DNA from: Acidovorax sp. YS12 | GTDB taxonomy: Bacteria; Pseudomonadota; Gammaproteobacteria; Burkholderiales; Burkholderiaceae_C | DNA length: 64,000 nucleotides | Assembly (NCBI GenBank): GCA_021496925.1 | Contig: CP053915.1 | Location: forward strand, 310,001-374,000 | Reading direction: 5' to 3' | Shown: positions 42,908-51,219 of the stretch, piece by piece | Layout: every line of letters starts with the position of its first letter | Position numbering within the stretch: the first letter of the stretch is position 1 | The notes under the pieces: model-generated | The model's database searches: none | Told to the model about the DNA's origin: nothing | Seen by the model: the letters and a program-made list of their open reading frames with translations, nothing else | Program-made: the position numbers and the translations under genes

Positions 42908-43759
42908 ATGCGCCAACTGATTGACTGGGAGTTACTGAGCGAACTCACGAGTTCGCCGGGGTTTGACGAACCTGCGTTGTGGGATGGGTTCGCCCGGCGG
43001 TACGACGGCTTCAGCCGTCTGCAGGCACAGGCCACTTTGTGCCAGGTGCAGGCGATGGCCCTGTGCCCGGGGGATTCTGTCCTGGACGTGGGCGCTGGCA
43101 CGGGCCGTCTGAGCCTGGAGCTGGCGCGCAGGGTGCATCGCGTGACGGCGCTGGACGTGTCGCGCGCCATGCTCGACATTCTGGAGCGCAACGCGGTATC
43201 GGCAGGGGTGGGCAACGTCACGCCGCTGCATCTGCCATGGGGCGATGCCGTATTGGGCGTCAACCTGGAGAGGCATGACGTGGTGGTCGCATGCCGCTCT
43301 CCGGCAACGCGAGACCTGCGCAAGCTGCACGCTGCCGCCCGCCGGGCGGTTTACATCTTCCTGTTCGCGGGCCCCAGCCTGAAACAGTTCCATGATTGGC
43401 TGATGGATGGCATAGACCCCGAAGTGCGCAGGAGCCCTGCCCTTGGGGCCGTGCCCTGCCAGCCGAGCGGGCATGTGCTGCTGTTCAACCGGCTGGCGGC
43501 GATGGGCATCCAGGCCAGCGTCAACTACATCCCGGATGGGTTCACCAACTGGTACGCGGACGATGCTGCGCTCCTGGCCGACTTTGCCTGGCTGGACGTG
43601 CCTGCGGGGCGGATGGCGCAGTTCAAGCGCAACCTGCAGCCGTTTTGCTGCGCCGAGAACGGCGGCGTGCGCCTGCGGTTGACCTCGCGCAGTGTCGTGC
43701 TGTCCTGGTCAACACAGGCGCCTTCAGCCGACGCGCCTGCGGCAGGAGTTCCTGCATGA
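42908..43759 (+). CDS. Class I SAM-dependent methyltransferase 3 of the island
   Basis: 283 residues (GTG at 42905 is an alternative). SAM motif I is VLDVGAGTGRLSLELA with ALDVSRAM after it. The C-terminal part (VVACRSPATRDLRKLHAAARRAVYIFLF, then LLFNRLAAMGIQASVNYIPDG) matches the methyltransferase at 30862, so the two are paralogues tied to separate importer modules. Its stop overlaps the start of binding protein 3 (ATGA). Confidence 0.85.
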   Translation: MRQLIDWELLSELTSSPGFDEPALWDGFARRYDGFSRLQAQATLCQVQAMALCPGDSVLDVGAGTGRLSLELARRVHRVTALDVSRAMLDILERNAVSAGVGNVTPLHLPWGDAVLGVNLERHDVVVACRSPATRDLRKLHAAARRAVYIFLFAGPSLKQFHDWLMDGIDPEVRRSPALGAVPCQPSGHVLLFNRLAAMGIQASVNYIPDGFTNWYADDAALLADFAWLDVPAGRMAQFKRNLQPFCCAENGGVRLRLTSRSVVLSWSTQAPSADAPAAGVPA

Positions 43760-44841
43760 ACACCCATGCGAACCCGCCTGCGGGCACCAGCGCTATCCAG
43801 CGGCGGCGGCTGCTGCAAACGGGCCTGGCAGGTGTCCTGCAATGGCTGTGCCCCGCAGCCCAGGCCACGGCGTCTGTTGACGATGGCTACCGTGAAATCA
43901 CCTACTACGAAGGCAAGCGCGTGCGCGTGCCCGCCGTGGTGCGCAGGGTGGCCACGACCTGGGAGGCGCAAAACTCCATCCTTGCCATGCTGGGCGCTGG
44001 GGAGCGCATCGTTGCCACCACGCGCATCGTGCGGTCCATGCCCAACTTCCGTAGATTCGTGCCCGGCATCGAGCAGGCCGTGATCGCGGGAGCCGGGGCC
44101 GGGGATGTCAACATCGAAGCCCTGCTGGAGGTGCAACCCGACGTGCTGTTCGTTGCGGGCGAGTTGCCGCCGGCCGCGCAGGCACGCCTGCAGGCCGCGC
44201 GCATCCCGGTGGTCAGCCTGCGCTACAACGCACTGGAGGCCATGGTCGAGCGCACGCGCATTACGGCAGAAATCCTGGGGGGCCAGGCACCGCAGCGCGC
44301 CCAGGCTTTCGAGCGCTACTACCGGAGCACCGTGGATCGCGTGCGCCAAGCGGTCGCCCAGGTGCCGCAGCGGCAGCGCCTGAAGGTGTTTCATGCCATG
44401 GGCAGCGCCATGCAGTCATCGGGCCGCCCTTCTTTGAACCAGGACTGGATGGACATTGCTGGCGCGGTGAACGTGGCGGAGCCGTGGTTTACCGGCGCCA
44501 GTGCCGGAGCCGTCTCGATCGAACAAATCCTGCAGGCCGATCCCGACGTGATCGTGGTGATGCATGCGCGCGATGCCGAGATGATCCGGAACGACCGGCG
44601 CTGGCGCGGCATCGGGGCAGTCAAGGCCGGGCGCGTGCATGTGAACCCCAAAGGGTTGTTCTGGTGGTGCCGCGAAACCTGCGAGGTGGCGCTGCAACCG
44701 CTTTGGCTGGCCCAGACGCTGTACCCGCAGGTGTTTGCGTCGATCGATATGCGCCAGGAAACACGGCGCTTCTACGAAACCTTCTATGGCTATCGCCTCG
44801 GCAACGAGGATGTGAGCCTGTTTCTGAACCCTGAAAACTGA
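43756..44841 (+). CDS. BtuF/FecB-like periplasmic binding protein 3
   Basis: 361 residues with a twin-arginine-type leader (QRRRLLQTGLAGVLQWLCPAAQA). Class III binding fold: VRRVATTWEAQNSILAMLGAGERIVATT, EALLEVQPDVLFVAGE, EQILQADPDVIVVMHARD and a C-terminal RRFYETFYGYRL. Two cysteines close together in WWCRETCEVAL are unusual and may matter for ligand binding. It would serve permease 3, encoded 4 kb upstream in the same run. Confidence 0.87.
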   Translation: MNTHANPPAGTSAIQRRRLLQTGLAGVLQWLCPAAQATASVDDGYREITYYEGKRVRVPAVVRRVATTWEAQNSILAMLGAGERIVATTRIVRSMPNFRRFVPGIEQAVIAGAGAGDVNIEALLEVQPDVLFVAGELPPAAQARLQAARIPVVSLRYNALEAMVERTRITAEILGGQAPQRAQAFERYYRSTVDRVRQAVAQVPQRQRLKVFHAMGSAMQSSGRPSLNQDWMDIAGAVNVAEPWFTGASAGAVSIEQILQADPDVIVVMHARDAEMIRNDRRWRGIGAVKAGRVHVNPKGLFWWCRETCEVALQPLWLAQTLYPQVFASIDMRQETRRFYETFYGYRLGNEDVSLFLNPEN

Positions 44842-44889
44842 TCGGCAAGCCGGTCAATGCGCTTGTCTTTGCGGGTGAAAGGCCCCCTT

Positions 44890-45615
44890 ATGCAACATTT
44901 TTTCCTGACTTGTGTGCTCTTCCTGTCCACTTTCTGGGCGGCGCACGCCTGGGCCGCCGACACCCTGCTGGTGGCCGCCGGCGCGGGCTACCGCAAGCCG
45001 GTGCTCGAGCTGCTGGAGGGCTTCTCGGCAGCCCATGGCATCCGCGCCGAGGCCAGCTTCGGCAACATGAAGCAGGTTGAGACCCAGGCGCGGCAGAACC
45101 CCGAGATCGCGCTGCTGATTGGCGACCAGGCCTTTCTCGAACCCATGGGGCTGGCCGAGCGTTTCGTGCCCCTGGGCACGGGTGCCCTGGTGCTGGTGAC
45201 GGCGCCGGGCCAGCCGCTGGCGGCCTTGGCGGACTTGCGCGAGGCGCGCTTTCGGCGCATTGCGCTGCCCGACCGCACCAAGGCCGTCTACGGCAACGCC
45301 GCCGCCACCTGCCTGGCCCGCCTGGGCCTGGCGCAGCCGCTGGCCGGGCGCCTGCTGGAAGTGGCCACCGTGCCGCAGGTGAGCGCCTATGTGGCCACGG
45401 GCGAGGTGGATGCGGGCTTCGTCAACCGCACCGAGGCGCTGGCGCTGCAGGGCCGCGTGGGCGCGCGCATCGACGCGCCGCAGGACTGCTACGACCCGAT
45501 CGCGCTGAGCGCCGGCGTGCTCAAGGGGCGGGCCGAGGGCGCGGCGGTGCGCGCCTTCCTCGGCTACTTGGCCTCGCCCGCGGCCCGGCGCGTGCTCGAA
45601 CGCCACGGCATGTGA
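44890..45615 (+). CDS. modA: Molybdate-type periplasmic binding protein ModA
   Basis: 241 residues from the ATG at 44890 (AAAGG upstream; an earlier in-frame ATG at 44857 lacks a signal-peptide-like start). A signal peptide ends at HAWAAD. ModA features are LLVAAGAGYRKPVLELLEGF, FGNMKQVETQA, RFVPLGTGALVLVT, ADLREARFRRIALPDRTKAVYGNAA and VSAYVATGEVDAGFVNRTEAL. It would bind molybdate or tungstate in the periplasm. The stop overlaps modB. Confidence 0.9.
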   Translation: MQHFFLTCVLFLSTFWAAHAWAADTLLVAAGAGYRKPVLELLEGFSAAHGIRAEASFGNMKQVETQARQNPEIALLIGDQAFLEPMGLAERFVPLGTGALVLVTAPGQPLAALADLREARFRRIALPDRTKAVYGNAAATCLARLGLAQPLAGRLLEVATVPQVSAYVATGEVDAGFVNRTEALALQGRVGARIDAPQDCYDPIALSAGVLKGRAEGAAVRAFLGYLASPAARRVLERHGM

Positions 45616-46277
45616 TGGGCGGCGTGTGCCCCGCGGCGCCGTGGCCGCTCACCTTCGGCGTGGTCGGCTGGAGCCTGGCCCTGCAACTGCTGGTGGGCAC
45701 GGCCCTGGCGTGGCTGCTGGCGCGCGGGCGCTTTGCCGGGCAGGGGCTGCTGGATGCGCTGGTCACGCTGCCGCTGGTGTTTCCGCCTATCGTGCTGGGC
45801 TACGGGTTGCTGTTGCTGCTGGGGCGCCAGGGCTGGCTGGCGCAGTGGCTGCCCCCGGCGCTGCAGCCTGCCGTGGTGTTCACCCCGGCCGGGCTGGTGA
45901 TCGCGGCCTTCGTGGCGGGGCTGCCGCTCATGGTCAAGCCCGTGCAGGCGGCTTTCGCGGGCATCGCGCCGCGCGTGCGCGAGGCGGCGGCGCTGCTGGG
46001 GCACCGGCCCTGGAGCGTGTTCTGGCGCATCGACCTGCCGCTGGCGCGCCGGGGCATCGCCGCCGGGCTGGTGCTGGCGGGCGGGCGCGGGCTGGGCGAG
46101 GTGGGGCTGTCGCTGATGCTGGGCGGCAACATCGCCGGGCGCACCGAAACGCTGTCGCTGGCCATCTACAACCATGTGCTGGACGGGCATTGGGCCTGTG
46201 CCAACGCACTGTCGCTGCTGCTGGGCGCCGTGGCGCTGGCGGCCTTTGTGTTTCTACGCCGTTGGGGGACGCTGTGA
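45612..46277 (+). CDS. modB: Molybdate ABC transporter permease ModB
   Basis: 221 residues with five to six membrane spans. It carries TLPLVFPPIVLGYGLLLLLG and the EAA loop RVREAAALLGHRPWSVFWRIDLPLA, then GLGEVGLSLMLGGNIAGRTETLSLAIY, typical of ModB. No modC follows; the next gene is modD with a GTGA overlap, so the ATPase must come from elsewhere. Confidence 0.92.
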   Translation: MMGGVCPAAPWPLTFGVVGWSLALQLLVGTALAWLLARGRFAGQGLLDALVTLPLVFPPIVLGYGLLLLLGRQGWLAQWLPPALQPAVVFTPAGLVIAAFVAGLPLMVKPVQAAFAGIAPRVREAAALLGHRPWSVFWRIDLPLARRGIAAGLVLAGGRGLGEVGLSLMLGGNIAGRTETLSLAIYNHVLDGHWACANALSLLLGAVALAAFVFLRRWGTL

Positions 46278-47125
46278 ATTCCGTATTTTTCGACCATGCC
46301 ACGATCGACGCCTGGATTGCCGAGGACGCGCCGCTGCTGGACCTGACCACGCACCTGCTCGCCGTGGGCGGCCAGCCCGCGCGCATCGCCTTCACGCTGC
46401 GCGGTGCGGGCGTGGCGGCCTGCACCGAGGAGGCCGCGCGCGTCGTGCAGCACTGCGGCGGGCAGGTGGAGCGCCTGGTGCCCAGCGGCCAGCCCCTGGC
46501 GGCAGGGGCCGAGCTGCTGGCCGCCACGGGCGATGCGGCGGCCCTGCTGCGCGCCTGGAAGGTGGCGCAGAACCTGCTGGAGTACGCCTGCGGCGTGGCC
46601 ACGGCCACCGCCGCCATGGTGCGGGCCGTGCGCGCCGTGGCGCCGCAGGTGGCCGTGCTCACCACGCGCAAGCATGCGCCGGGCCTGCGCCGCATCGCGC
46701 TCAAGGCCACGCTCAGCGGCGGTGCCTACCCGCACCGGCTGGGGGTGGGCGAGACGGTGCTGGTGTTCCCCCAGCACCGCGCGCTGGCCGGCGGCTGGGC
46801 GGGTGTGGCCGGGCGCCTGGCGGCGGTGGCCCCGGTGCTGGCCGAGAAGACCTGCGTGATCGAAGCGCATTCCCTCGAAGAAGCCCAGCAGGCCGTGGCC
46901 GCCGGGGCCGACGTGGTGCAGTTCGACAAGGCGGCGCCCGAGGCGCTGCGCCAGTGGTGCCCGCTGCTGCGCGCCCGGCACCCCCGGCTGGGGCTGCTGG
47001 CGGCGGGCGGCATCCACGCGGGCAACGTGGCCGACTACGCCGCCAGCGGGGTGGACGCGCTGGTCACCAGCAGCCTGCACCACGCACCGCCCGCCGACGT
47101 GGCGGTCAGTGTGCAGCCGCTGTGA
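46274..47125 (+). CDS. modD: ModD, NadC-like protein of molybdate transport operons
   Basis: 283 residues from a GTG overlapping the modB stop. The fold is that of quinolinate phosphoribosyltransferase: DLTTHLL, VAQNLLEYACGVATATAAMVRAVR, TTRKHAPGLRRIALKATLSGG, VIEAHSLEEAQQAVAAGADVVQFDK and AGGIHAGNVADYAASGVDALVTSS. ModD proteins are encoded with molybdate transporters in several proteobacteria, but their reaction is not established. The separation from true NadC rests on the ModD-type N-terminus and the operon. Confidence 0.9.
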   Translation: MNSVFFDHATIDAWIAEDAPLLDLTTHLLAVGGQPARIAFTLRGAGVAACTEEAARVVQHCGGQVERLVPSGQPLAAGAELLAATGDAAALLRAWKVAQNLLEYACGVATATAAMVRAVRAVAPQVAVLTTRKHAPGLRRIALKATLSGGAYPHRLGVGETVLVFPQHRALAGGWAGVAGRLAAVAPVLAEKTCVIEAHSLEEAQQAVAAGADVVQFDKAAPEALRQWCPLLRARHPRLGLLAAGGIHAGNVADYAASGVDALVTSSLHHAPPADVAVSVQPL

Positions 47126-47218
47126 GCAAAGCCCTTGGCCGCGCCAGGGAGAACCCTGTGCGGGCCGAGAATCAGGCACGCGCCGGGCGTTTTCCCGGTT
47201 CTTGAAAGGAATGTCAGC

Positions 47219-47647
47219 ATGAAAACCAGCGCACGCAACCAATTCTCCGGCAAGGTCTCCCGCGTGGTGGCCGGGGCGGTCAACGACGAAATCGAACTGG
47301 AGGTGCCGGGGCTGGGCGCCATCGTGGCCATCGTCACGCATGGCAGCGCGGTGGGCCTGGGCCTGCAGGCCGGGGCCGAGGCGTTCGCGCTCATCAAGGC
47401 ATCCTCCGTGATCGTGGTGACGCAGGGGCAGGGTGCGAAGTTCTCGGCGCGCAACCATCTGCAGGGCCAGGTGACGCGCGTGCAAAAGGGCGCAGTGAAT
47501 ACCGAGGTGGTGATCGGCCTGCCGGGCGGCGGCGCGGTGGCCGCCATCATTACCAACGAAAGCGCAGACAGCCTGGGCCTGGCCGTGGGCGCGCAGGCGG
47601 CGGCGCTGTTCAAGGCGTCCAGCGTGATCGTGGGCGTGCCTGCGTAG
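47219..47647 (+). CDS. mop: Two-domain Mop molbindin
   Basis: 142 residues built of two Mop/TOBE domains: TSARNQFSGKVSRVVAGAVNDEIELEV (about 2-70) and SARNHLQGQVTRVQKGAVNTEVVIGLPGG (about 74-142), each ending in a SSVIV strand. Molbindins bind molybdate or tungstate in the cytoplasm as oligomers and act as a store. The start at 47219 has AAAGGAA upstream. It lies 93 bp after modD in the same direction and closes the island; the end is convergent with the SRP RNA gene. Confidence 0.95.
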   Translation: MKTSARNQFSGKVSRVVAGAVNDEIELEVPGLGAIVAIVTHGSAVGLGLQAGAEAFALIKASSVIVVTQGQGAKFSARNHLQGQVTRVQKGAVNTEVVIGLPGGGAVAAIITNESADSLGLAVGAQAAALFKASSVIVGVPA

Positions 47648-47668
47648 GCAGAGAAAAAGAGGGGGAAG

Positions 47669-47766
47669 TTGACGAGCCTTACCCCCGGCACTGTATCCAC
47701 GGTTAGGGCTGCTTGGTTCCCCACCTGACCCGGTTGGCCGCTTCCCCATGCGAGGAGGCCCGTCAA
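47669..47766 (-). ncRNA. ffs: 4.5S signal recognition particle RNA
   Basis: On the minus strand the ends pair (GTTGACGGGCCT with AGGCTCGTCAAC) and enclose the Ffh-binding core: GGTCAGGTGGGGAACCAAGC with a GGAA apical loop, followed by AGCC, close to the E. coli core GTCAGGTCCGGAAGGAAGCAGCC. The length of about 98 nt fits bacterial small SRP RNA. The transcript is followed by TTCCCCCTCTTTTTC, a likely terminator. The exact ends are estimated from pairing. Confidence 0.92.
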
Positions 47767-47796
47767 CCGGGGATTGTAGGCGAAAAGCGCGCGCCT

Positions 47797-48978
47797 TCAG
47801 CCCGGCGGCTTGAATGGGCTGCGCGCCTGCAGCGTTTCCAGGTAGTGCGCCATGCCTTCGTCCTCGCGCGACAGGAAGCGCTGCACCGCATCGGCAAAGG
47901 CTGGGTGGGCCAGCCAGTGCGCGCTTGCCGTCGGCACTGGCAGCAGGGCGCGCGCCATCTTGTGCTCGCCCTGCGCGCCGCCCTCGAAGCGCTGCACGCC
48001 ATGGTCGATGCACCACTGCAGCGGCTGGTAGTAGCAGGCCTCGAAATGCAGGCAGTCCACGCGCTCCAGCGCGCCCCAGTAGCGGCCGTAGGCCACCAGG
48101 TTTTCATGGTCTTTTGGGCCTCCAGCGCTTGATGGGCAAGCGCTGACAGCTATCAAACTGCTAGCAATCGGGCGGCCGCCGCGCTCGGCGGTGAACAGCA
48201 GCCAGTGGCCCGGCATGTGCGCCGCCATGCGGGCGAAGAAGTCGCGCGTGAGGTAGGGCGGGTTGCCGTGTTCGAGATAGGTGCGCTCATAGCAGCGGTA
48301 GAAGAAGTCCCAGTCCGCCTGCGTGATGTCCGTGCCGCGCGCCCAGCGGAACGTGACGCCCGCCTCGCGCACCTTGCGGCGTTCCTGGCGGATCTTGCGG
48401 CGCTTGTCCTGCGTCAGGCTGGCGAGGAAGCCGTCGAAGTCGGCGTAGCCATCGTTCTGCCAGTGGAACTGCACCGCGTGGCGCTGCATCAGCCCCTGCG
48501 CGGCGCAGGCTTGCAGGTCGCCGTCGCTGGCGAACAGCACGTGCAGGGAGGAGATGTTCTCCGCTTCGCACCATTGGCGCATGGCCCGCACCAGCAGGGC
48601 GCGCGCGCCGGCGTCGCGCGCCAGAAGGCGGGCCCCTGGCACGGGCGTGAAGGGCACGGCCACCACCGCCTTGGGGTAGTAGGGCAGGCCGTGTTCCTCG
48701 TAGGCCCTGGCCCAGGCCCAGTCGAAGACGTATTCGCCATACGAGTGGCCCTTGAGGTACAGCGGGCAGGCGGCCACCAGTTCATCGCCCTGCCACAGCA
48801 TGAAAAAGCGCGGCGCCCAGCCGGTGCGCGGCGTGGCGCTGCCGCTGTCGTGCAGCGCGGCCAGGTAGGCGTGGCGCATGAACGGCGTGGGGTGGGGCTG
48901 GGCGGCGAGCAGGGCGTCCCAGGCGGCGCAAGGGATGGAGGCGGGGGAATCCGCGATGCGCAGTTCGTGGGCGGGCAT
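47797..48978 (-). CDS. FemAB/GNAT-like protein (PF04339, former DUF482)
   Basis: 393 residues from MPAHELRIADSP. Two GNAT-like folds of the FemAB type are typical of this family: LVAACPLYLKGHSYGEYVFDWAWARAYEEHGLPYYPK in the first, and KRRKIRQERRKV, YGRYWGALERVDCLHFEACYYQPLQWCIDHG and FEGGAQGEHKMARALLPV in the second. It is probably an acyltransferase with unknown substrate. The segment SLIAVSACPSSAGGPKD, just before YGRYWGA, is encoded by a dispersed repeat and breaks a region that is normally short. It lies downstream of the SLC13 gene with a 5-bp gap. Confidence 0.85.
   Translation of the reverse strand: MPAHELRIADSPASIPCAAWDALLAAQPHPTPFMRHAYLAALHDSGSATPRTGWAPRFFMLWQGDELVAACPLYLKGHSYGEYVFDWAWARAYEEHGLPYYPKAVVAVPFTPVPGARLLARDAGARALLVRAMRQWCEAENISSLHVLFASDGDLQACAAQGLMQRHAVQFHWQNDGYADFDGFLASLTQDKRRKIRQERRKVREAGVTFRWARGTDITQADWDFFYRCYERTYLEHGNPPYLTRDFFARMAAHMPGHWLLFTAERGGRPIASSLIAVSACPSSAGGPKDHENLVAYGRYWGALERVDCLHFEACYYQPLQWCIDHGVQRFEGGAQGEHKMARALLPVPTASAHWLAHPAFADAVQRFLSREDEGMAHYLETLQARSPFKPPG
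48107..48172 (-). repeat. Dispersed palindromic repeat, copy 6, in frame in the FemAB-like gene
   Basis: On the coding (minus) strand it reads AGTTTGATAGCTGTCAGCGC, then TTGCCCATCAAGCGCTGGAGGCCCAAAAGACC, the same unit and orientation as copy 1. It keeps the frame open and adds about 18-20 residues. Confidence 0.82.
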
Positions 48979-48983
48979 GGTCG

Positions 48984-50825
48984 TCAAAACGGAAACAGCC
49001 ACGGCACCACCGCCACGCACACCGCCATGACCAGCAGCGCGAACGGCACGCCGATGCGCACGAAGTCCATGAAGCGGTACTGCCCCGGCCCGACGACCAG
49101 CGTGTTGACGGGCGAGGACACCGGCGTCATGAAGGCCGCCGAGGCGGCCAGCGCCGTGGTGAGGGCGAAGGGGTAGGGCGACGCGCCCATCTGCTGCGCC
49201 AGCCCCAGCGCGATGGGCGCCATCAGCACGGCCGTGGCGGTGTTCGAGATGAACAGGCCCACGGCCGCCGTCAGCGCGAACAGCAGGGCCAGCACGGCGC
49301 GCGGCGACGCGCTGCCCGTCAGGCCCAGTAGCGCCTGCACGGCGCTGTCGATGCCGCCGAGCTTTTGCAGCGCGGTGGCGAAGGGCAGCATGCCCACGAT
49401 CAGGACCAGGCTCTGCCAGTGCAGGCTGCGGTAGGCACTGTTGCCGCCCACGCAGCCGAAGGCGGCCATGAGCAGGCAGCCCGTGAGCGCCGCGATGGCG
49501 TTGGGCACCGCGCCGCTCACCATCAGGCCCACGGTGACGGCCAGGGCCAGCAGCGCCAGCGGTGCGCGGCGGGCGGCGGGGGCCACTTCGTCCAGTTCGG
49601 CGGGCAGGGTCAGCACCAGGAAGTCGCTGGCCTGCGTGTGCAGCCGCCGGATGCCCTTCCAGGTGCCCGCGATCAGCAGCGTGTCGCCCATGCGCAGCCG
49701 GGTTTCCAGCAGGCGCTCGCCCAGCGAGCGCCCGTTGCGGCGCAGGCCCATCACGTTCAGGCTGCGCTGCGAGCGCATGCGCAACTGCACGATGGTGCTG
49801 CCGATGAGGCTGGAGCCGGGCGGCACCGTCACTTCGGCCAGCCCGATGCCGTGCGACAGGTCGGTGAGGTAGCTGGAGCGCATGCGCAGCTCCTTGAGCC
49901 GCATCCCGGCCAGGAAGGCTTCGGGCGCCTGCGCGCAGTGCGCGAAGTCCAGCAGCAGGATGTCGCCCGCGGCGATTTCATGCCGGGCCGAGGTGGTGAG
50001 CGTGTCCGGCCCGAAGCGGTGCGGGCGTTCCATGGCGATCACGTTCACGCCGTGGCGCGTGCGCAGCGCCAGCGCCCCCAGGGTCTGGCCCGCCAGGGGG
50101 GAGCCGCTTTCCACCTGCACGCGGCGTGCGCGCTCGCTCAGGCCGTAGGCTTCGGCCAGTTCGTGCATGCGGCGGCGGCGCTGCCCGGCCGTGGAGGCGG
50201 CCGGCGCCGGCCGGTCGGCCAGCCAGCGGCGCGCCAGCAGCATGTAGCCCACCCCCAGGGCCAGCACGAGCAGGCCCACGGGCGTGAAATCGAAGAAGCC
50301 GAAGCCCGCGAACCCGGCGCGCGCCAGCTCGCCGTTGACCACCAGGTTCGGCGGTGTGCCGACCAGCGTGAGCATGCCGCTCACCAGCCCGGCATAGGCC
50401 AGCGGCAGCATGAGCCGCCCTGGCGCGGTGCCCATGCGCCGCGCCATGCCCAGCACCACCGGAATGAACACCGCCACCACGGCCGTGGAACTCATCACCG
50501 ACCCCAGCAGCGCCACCGACAGCATCAGCAGCACCAGCAGGCGGGTTTCGCTGCGGCCCGCGCGGCGCACCAGCCAGTCGCCGACGCGGTAGGCCACGCC
50601 CGTGCGTGCGAGCCCCTCGCCGATGACGAAGAACGCCGCCACCATGATGACGGCGGGGTCGCTGAAGCCGGCCAGGGCTTCCTGCAGGCTCAGCGTGCCG
50701 CTGGCGACCAGCAGCACCATGGCGGTGAGGGCCACGGCGTCCATGCGCGGCCGGTTGGCGATGAAGCAGGCCACGCAGGCGGCCAGCAGGGAGAAAACCC
50801 AGAGGGCTTGGGTGCTCATGTCCAA
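48984..50825 (-). CDS. SLC13/DASS-type transporter with two TrkA-C (RCK_C) domains
   Basis: 613 residues. An N-terminal membrane half (STQALWVFSLLAACVACFIANRPRMDAVALTAMVLL, then SSTAVVAVFIPVVLG and LVGTPPNLVVNGEL) is followed by a cytoplasmic loop with two RCK_C domains (about 215-380: VQVESGSPLAGQTLGAL and VPPGSSLIGSTIVQL). A second membrane half contains LFISNTATAVLMAPIAL and TPVSSPVNTLVVGPGQYRF. This layout belongs to sodium-coupled or sulfate/dicarboxylate transporters of the SLC13 group (SdcS/SAC1-like). The substrate is unknown. Start at 50825 or 50819. Confidence 0.9.
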   Translation of the reverse strand: MDMSTQALWVFSLLAACVACFIANRPRMDAVALTAMVLLVASGTLSLQEALAGFSDPAVIMVAAFFVIGEGLARTGVAYRVGDWLVRRAGRSETRLLVLLMLSVALLGSVMSSTAVVAVFIPVVLGMARRMGTAPGRLMLPLAYAGLVSGMLTLVGTPPNLVVNGELARAGFAGFGFFDFTPVGLLVLALGVGYMLLARRWLADRPAPAASTAGQRRRRMHELAEAYGLSERARRVQVESGSPLAGQTLGALALRTRHGVNVIAMERPHRFGPDTLTTSARHEIAAGDILLLDFAHCAQAPEAFLAGMRLKELRMRSSYLTDLSHGIGLAEVTVPPGSSLIGSTIVQLRMRSQRSLNVMGLRRNGRSLGERLLETRLRMGDTLLIAGTWKGIRRLHTQASDFLVLTLPAELDEVAPAARRAPLALLALAVTVGLMVSGAVPNAIAALTGCLLMAAFGCVGGNSAYRSLHWQSLVLIVGMLPFATALQKLGGIDSAVQALLGLTGSASPRAVLALLFALTAAVGLFISNTATAVLMAPIALGLAQQMGASPYPFALTTALAASAAFMTPVSSPVNTLVVGPGQYRFMDFVRIGVPFALLVMAVCVAVVPWLFPF

Positions 50826-51219
50826 GGAGGAAACGGAGGGCCGGGAAGGCCGCGCGGCCGGAACGTGGCTGCGCGGGGAGGGCGCATCATAGGCGAGGGG
50901 TGGCGGTTTTTTCGTGGCTGGCTGCGGGCCTTATGGTGCGCAATGCAGTGCGCAACCCCTATTCCCTGGAAGCCATCAACTCCGGATGCTCCTGAAAAAA
51001 AAAGCTTCCAGCGCTTGCTGCATAAGCGCTGGAGCCTTTTTTTGTTTCACGATGACTCCAGCCCGGTACTTCGTTGGACTGCGCTGAAGACAGATACAGC
51101 AGGTTTATCAATAACTTACGCGCGTCCATCATATGCCGGTGCTTTCTGAAACCTGACCTGGTTTCCCCTCGCGCTGCTCCTATCTGGCTCCTGGAATCGG
51201 GTTGTTCCAAGGAGTCATC
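50826..51219. other. 394-bp intergenic region
   Basis: It separates the SLC13 gene (minus) from the integrase remnant (plus). It holds dispersed repeat copy 7 and AT-richer sequence after 51050; no gene or tRNA was recognised. The SLC13 promoter should lie near 50850-50950. Confidence 0.6.
50995..51049 (+). repeat. Dispersed palindromic repeat, copy 7, hairpin with A and T tracts
   Basis: A9, then GCTTCCAGCGCTT, a 7-base loop, AAGCGCTGGAGCC and T7. The arms are those of the dispersed repeat, and here the A/T tracts make it a good bidirectional terminator shape. Confidence 0.75.

Noticed and set aside
50826..51219. tRNA gene as integrase attachment site
   Set aside because: No cloverleaf or T-arm (GGTTCGA-type) sequence could be found in this stretch.
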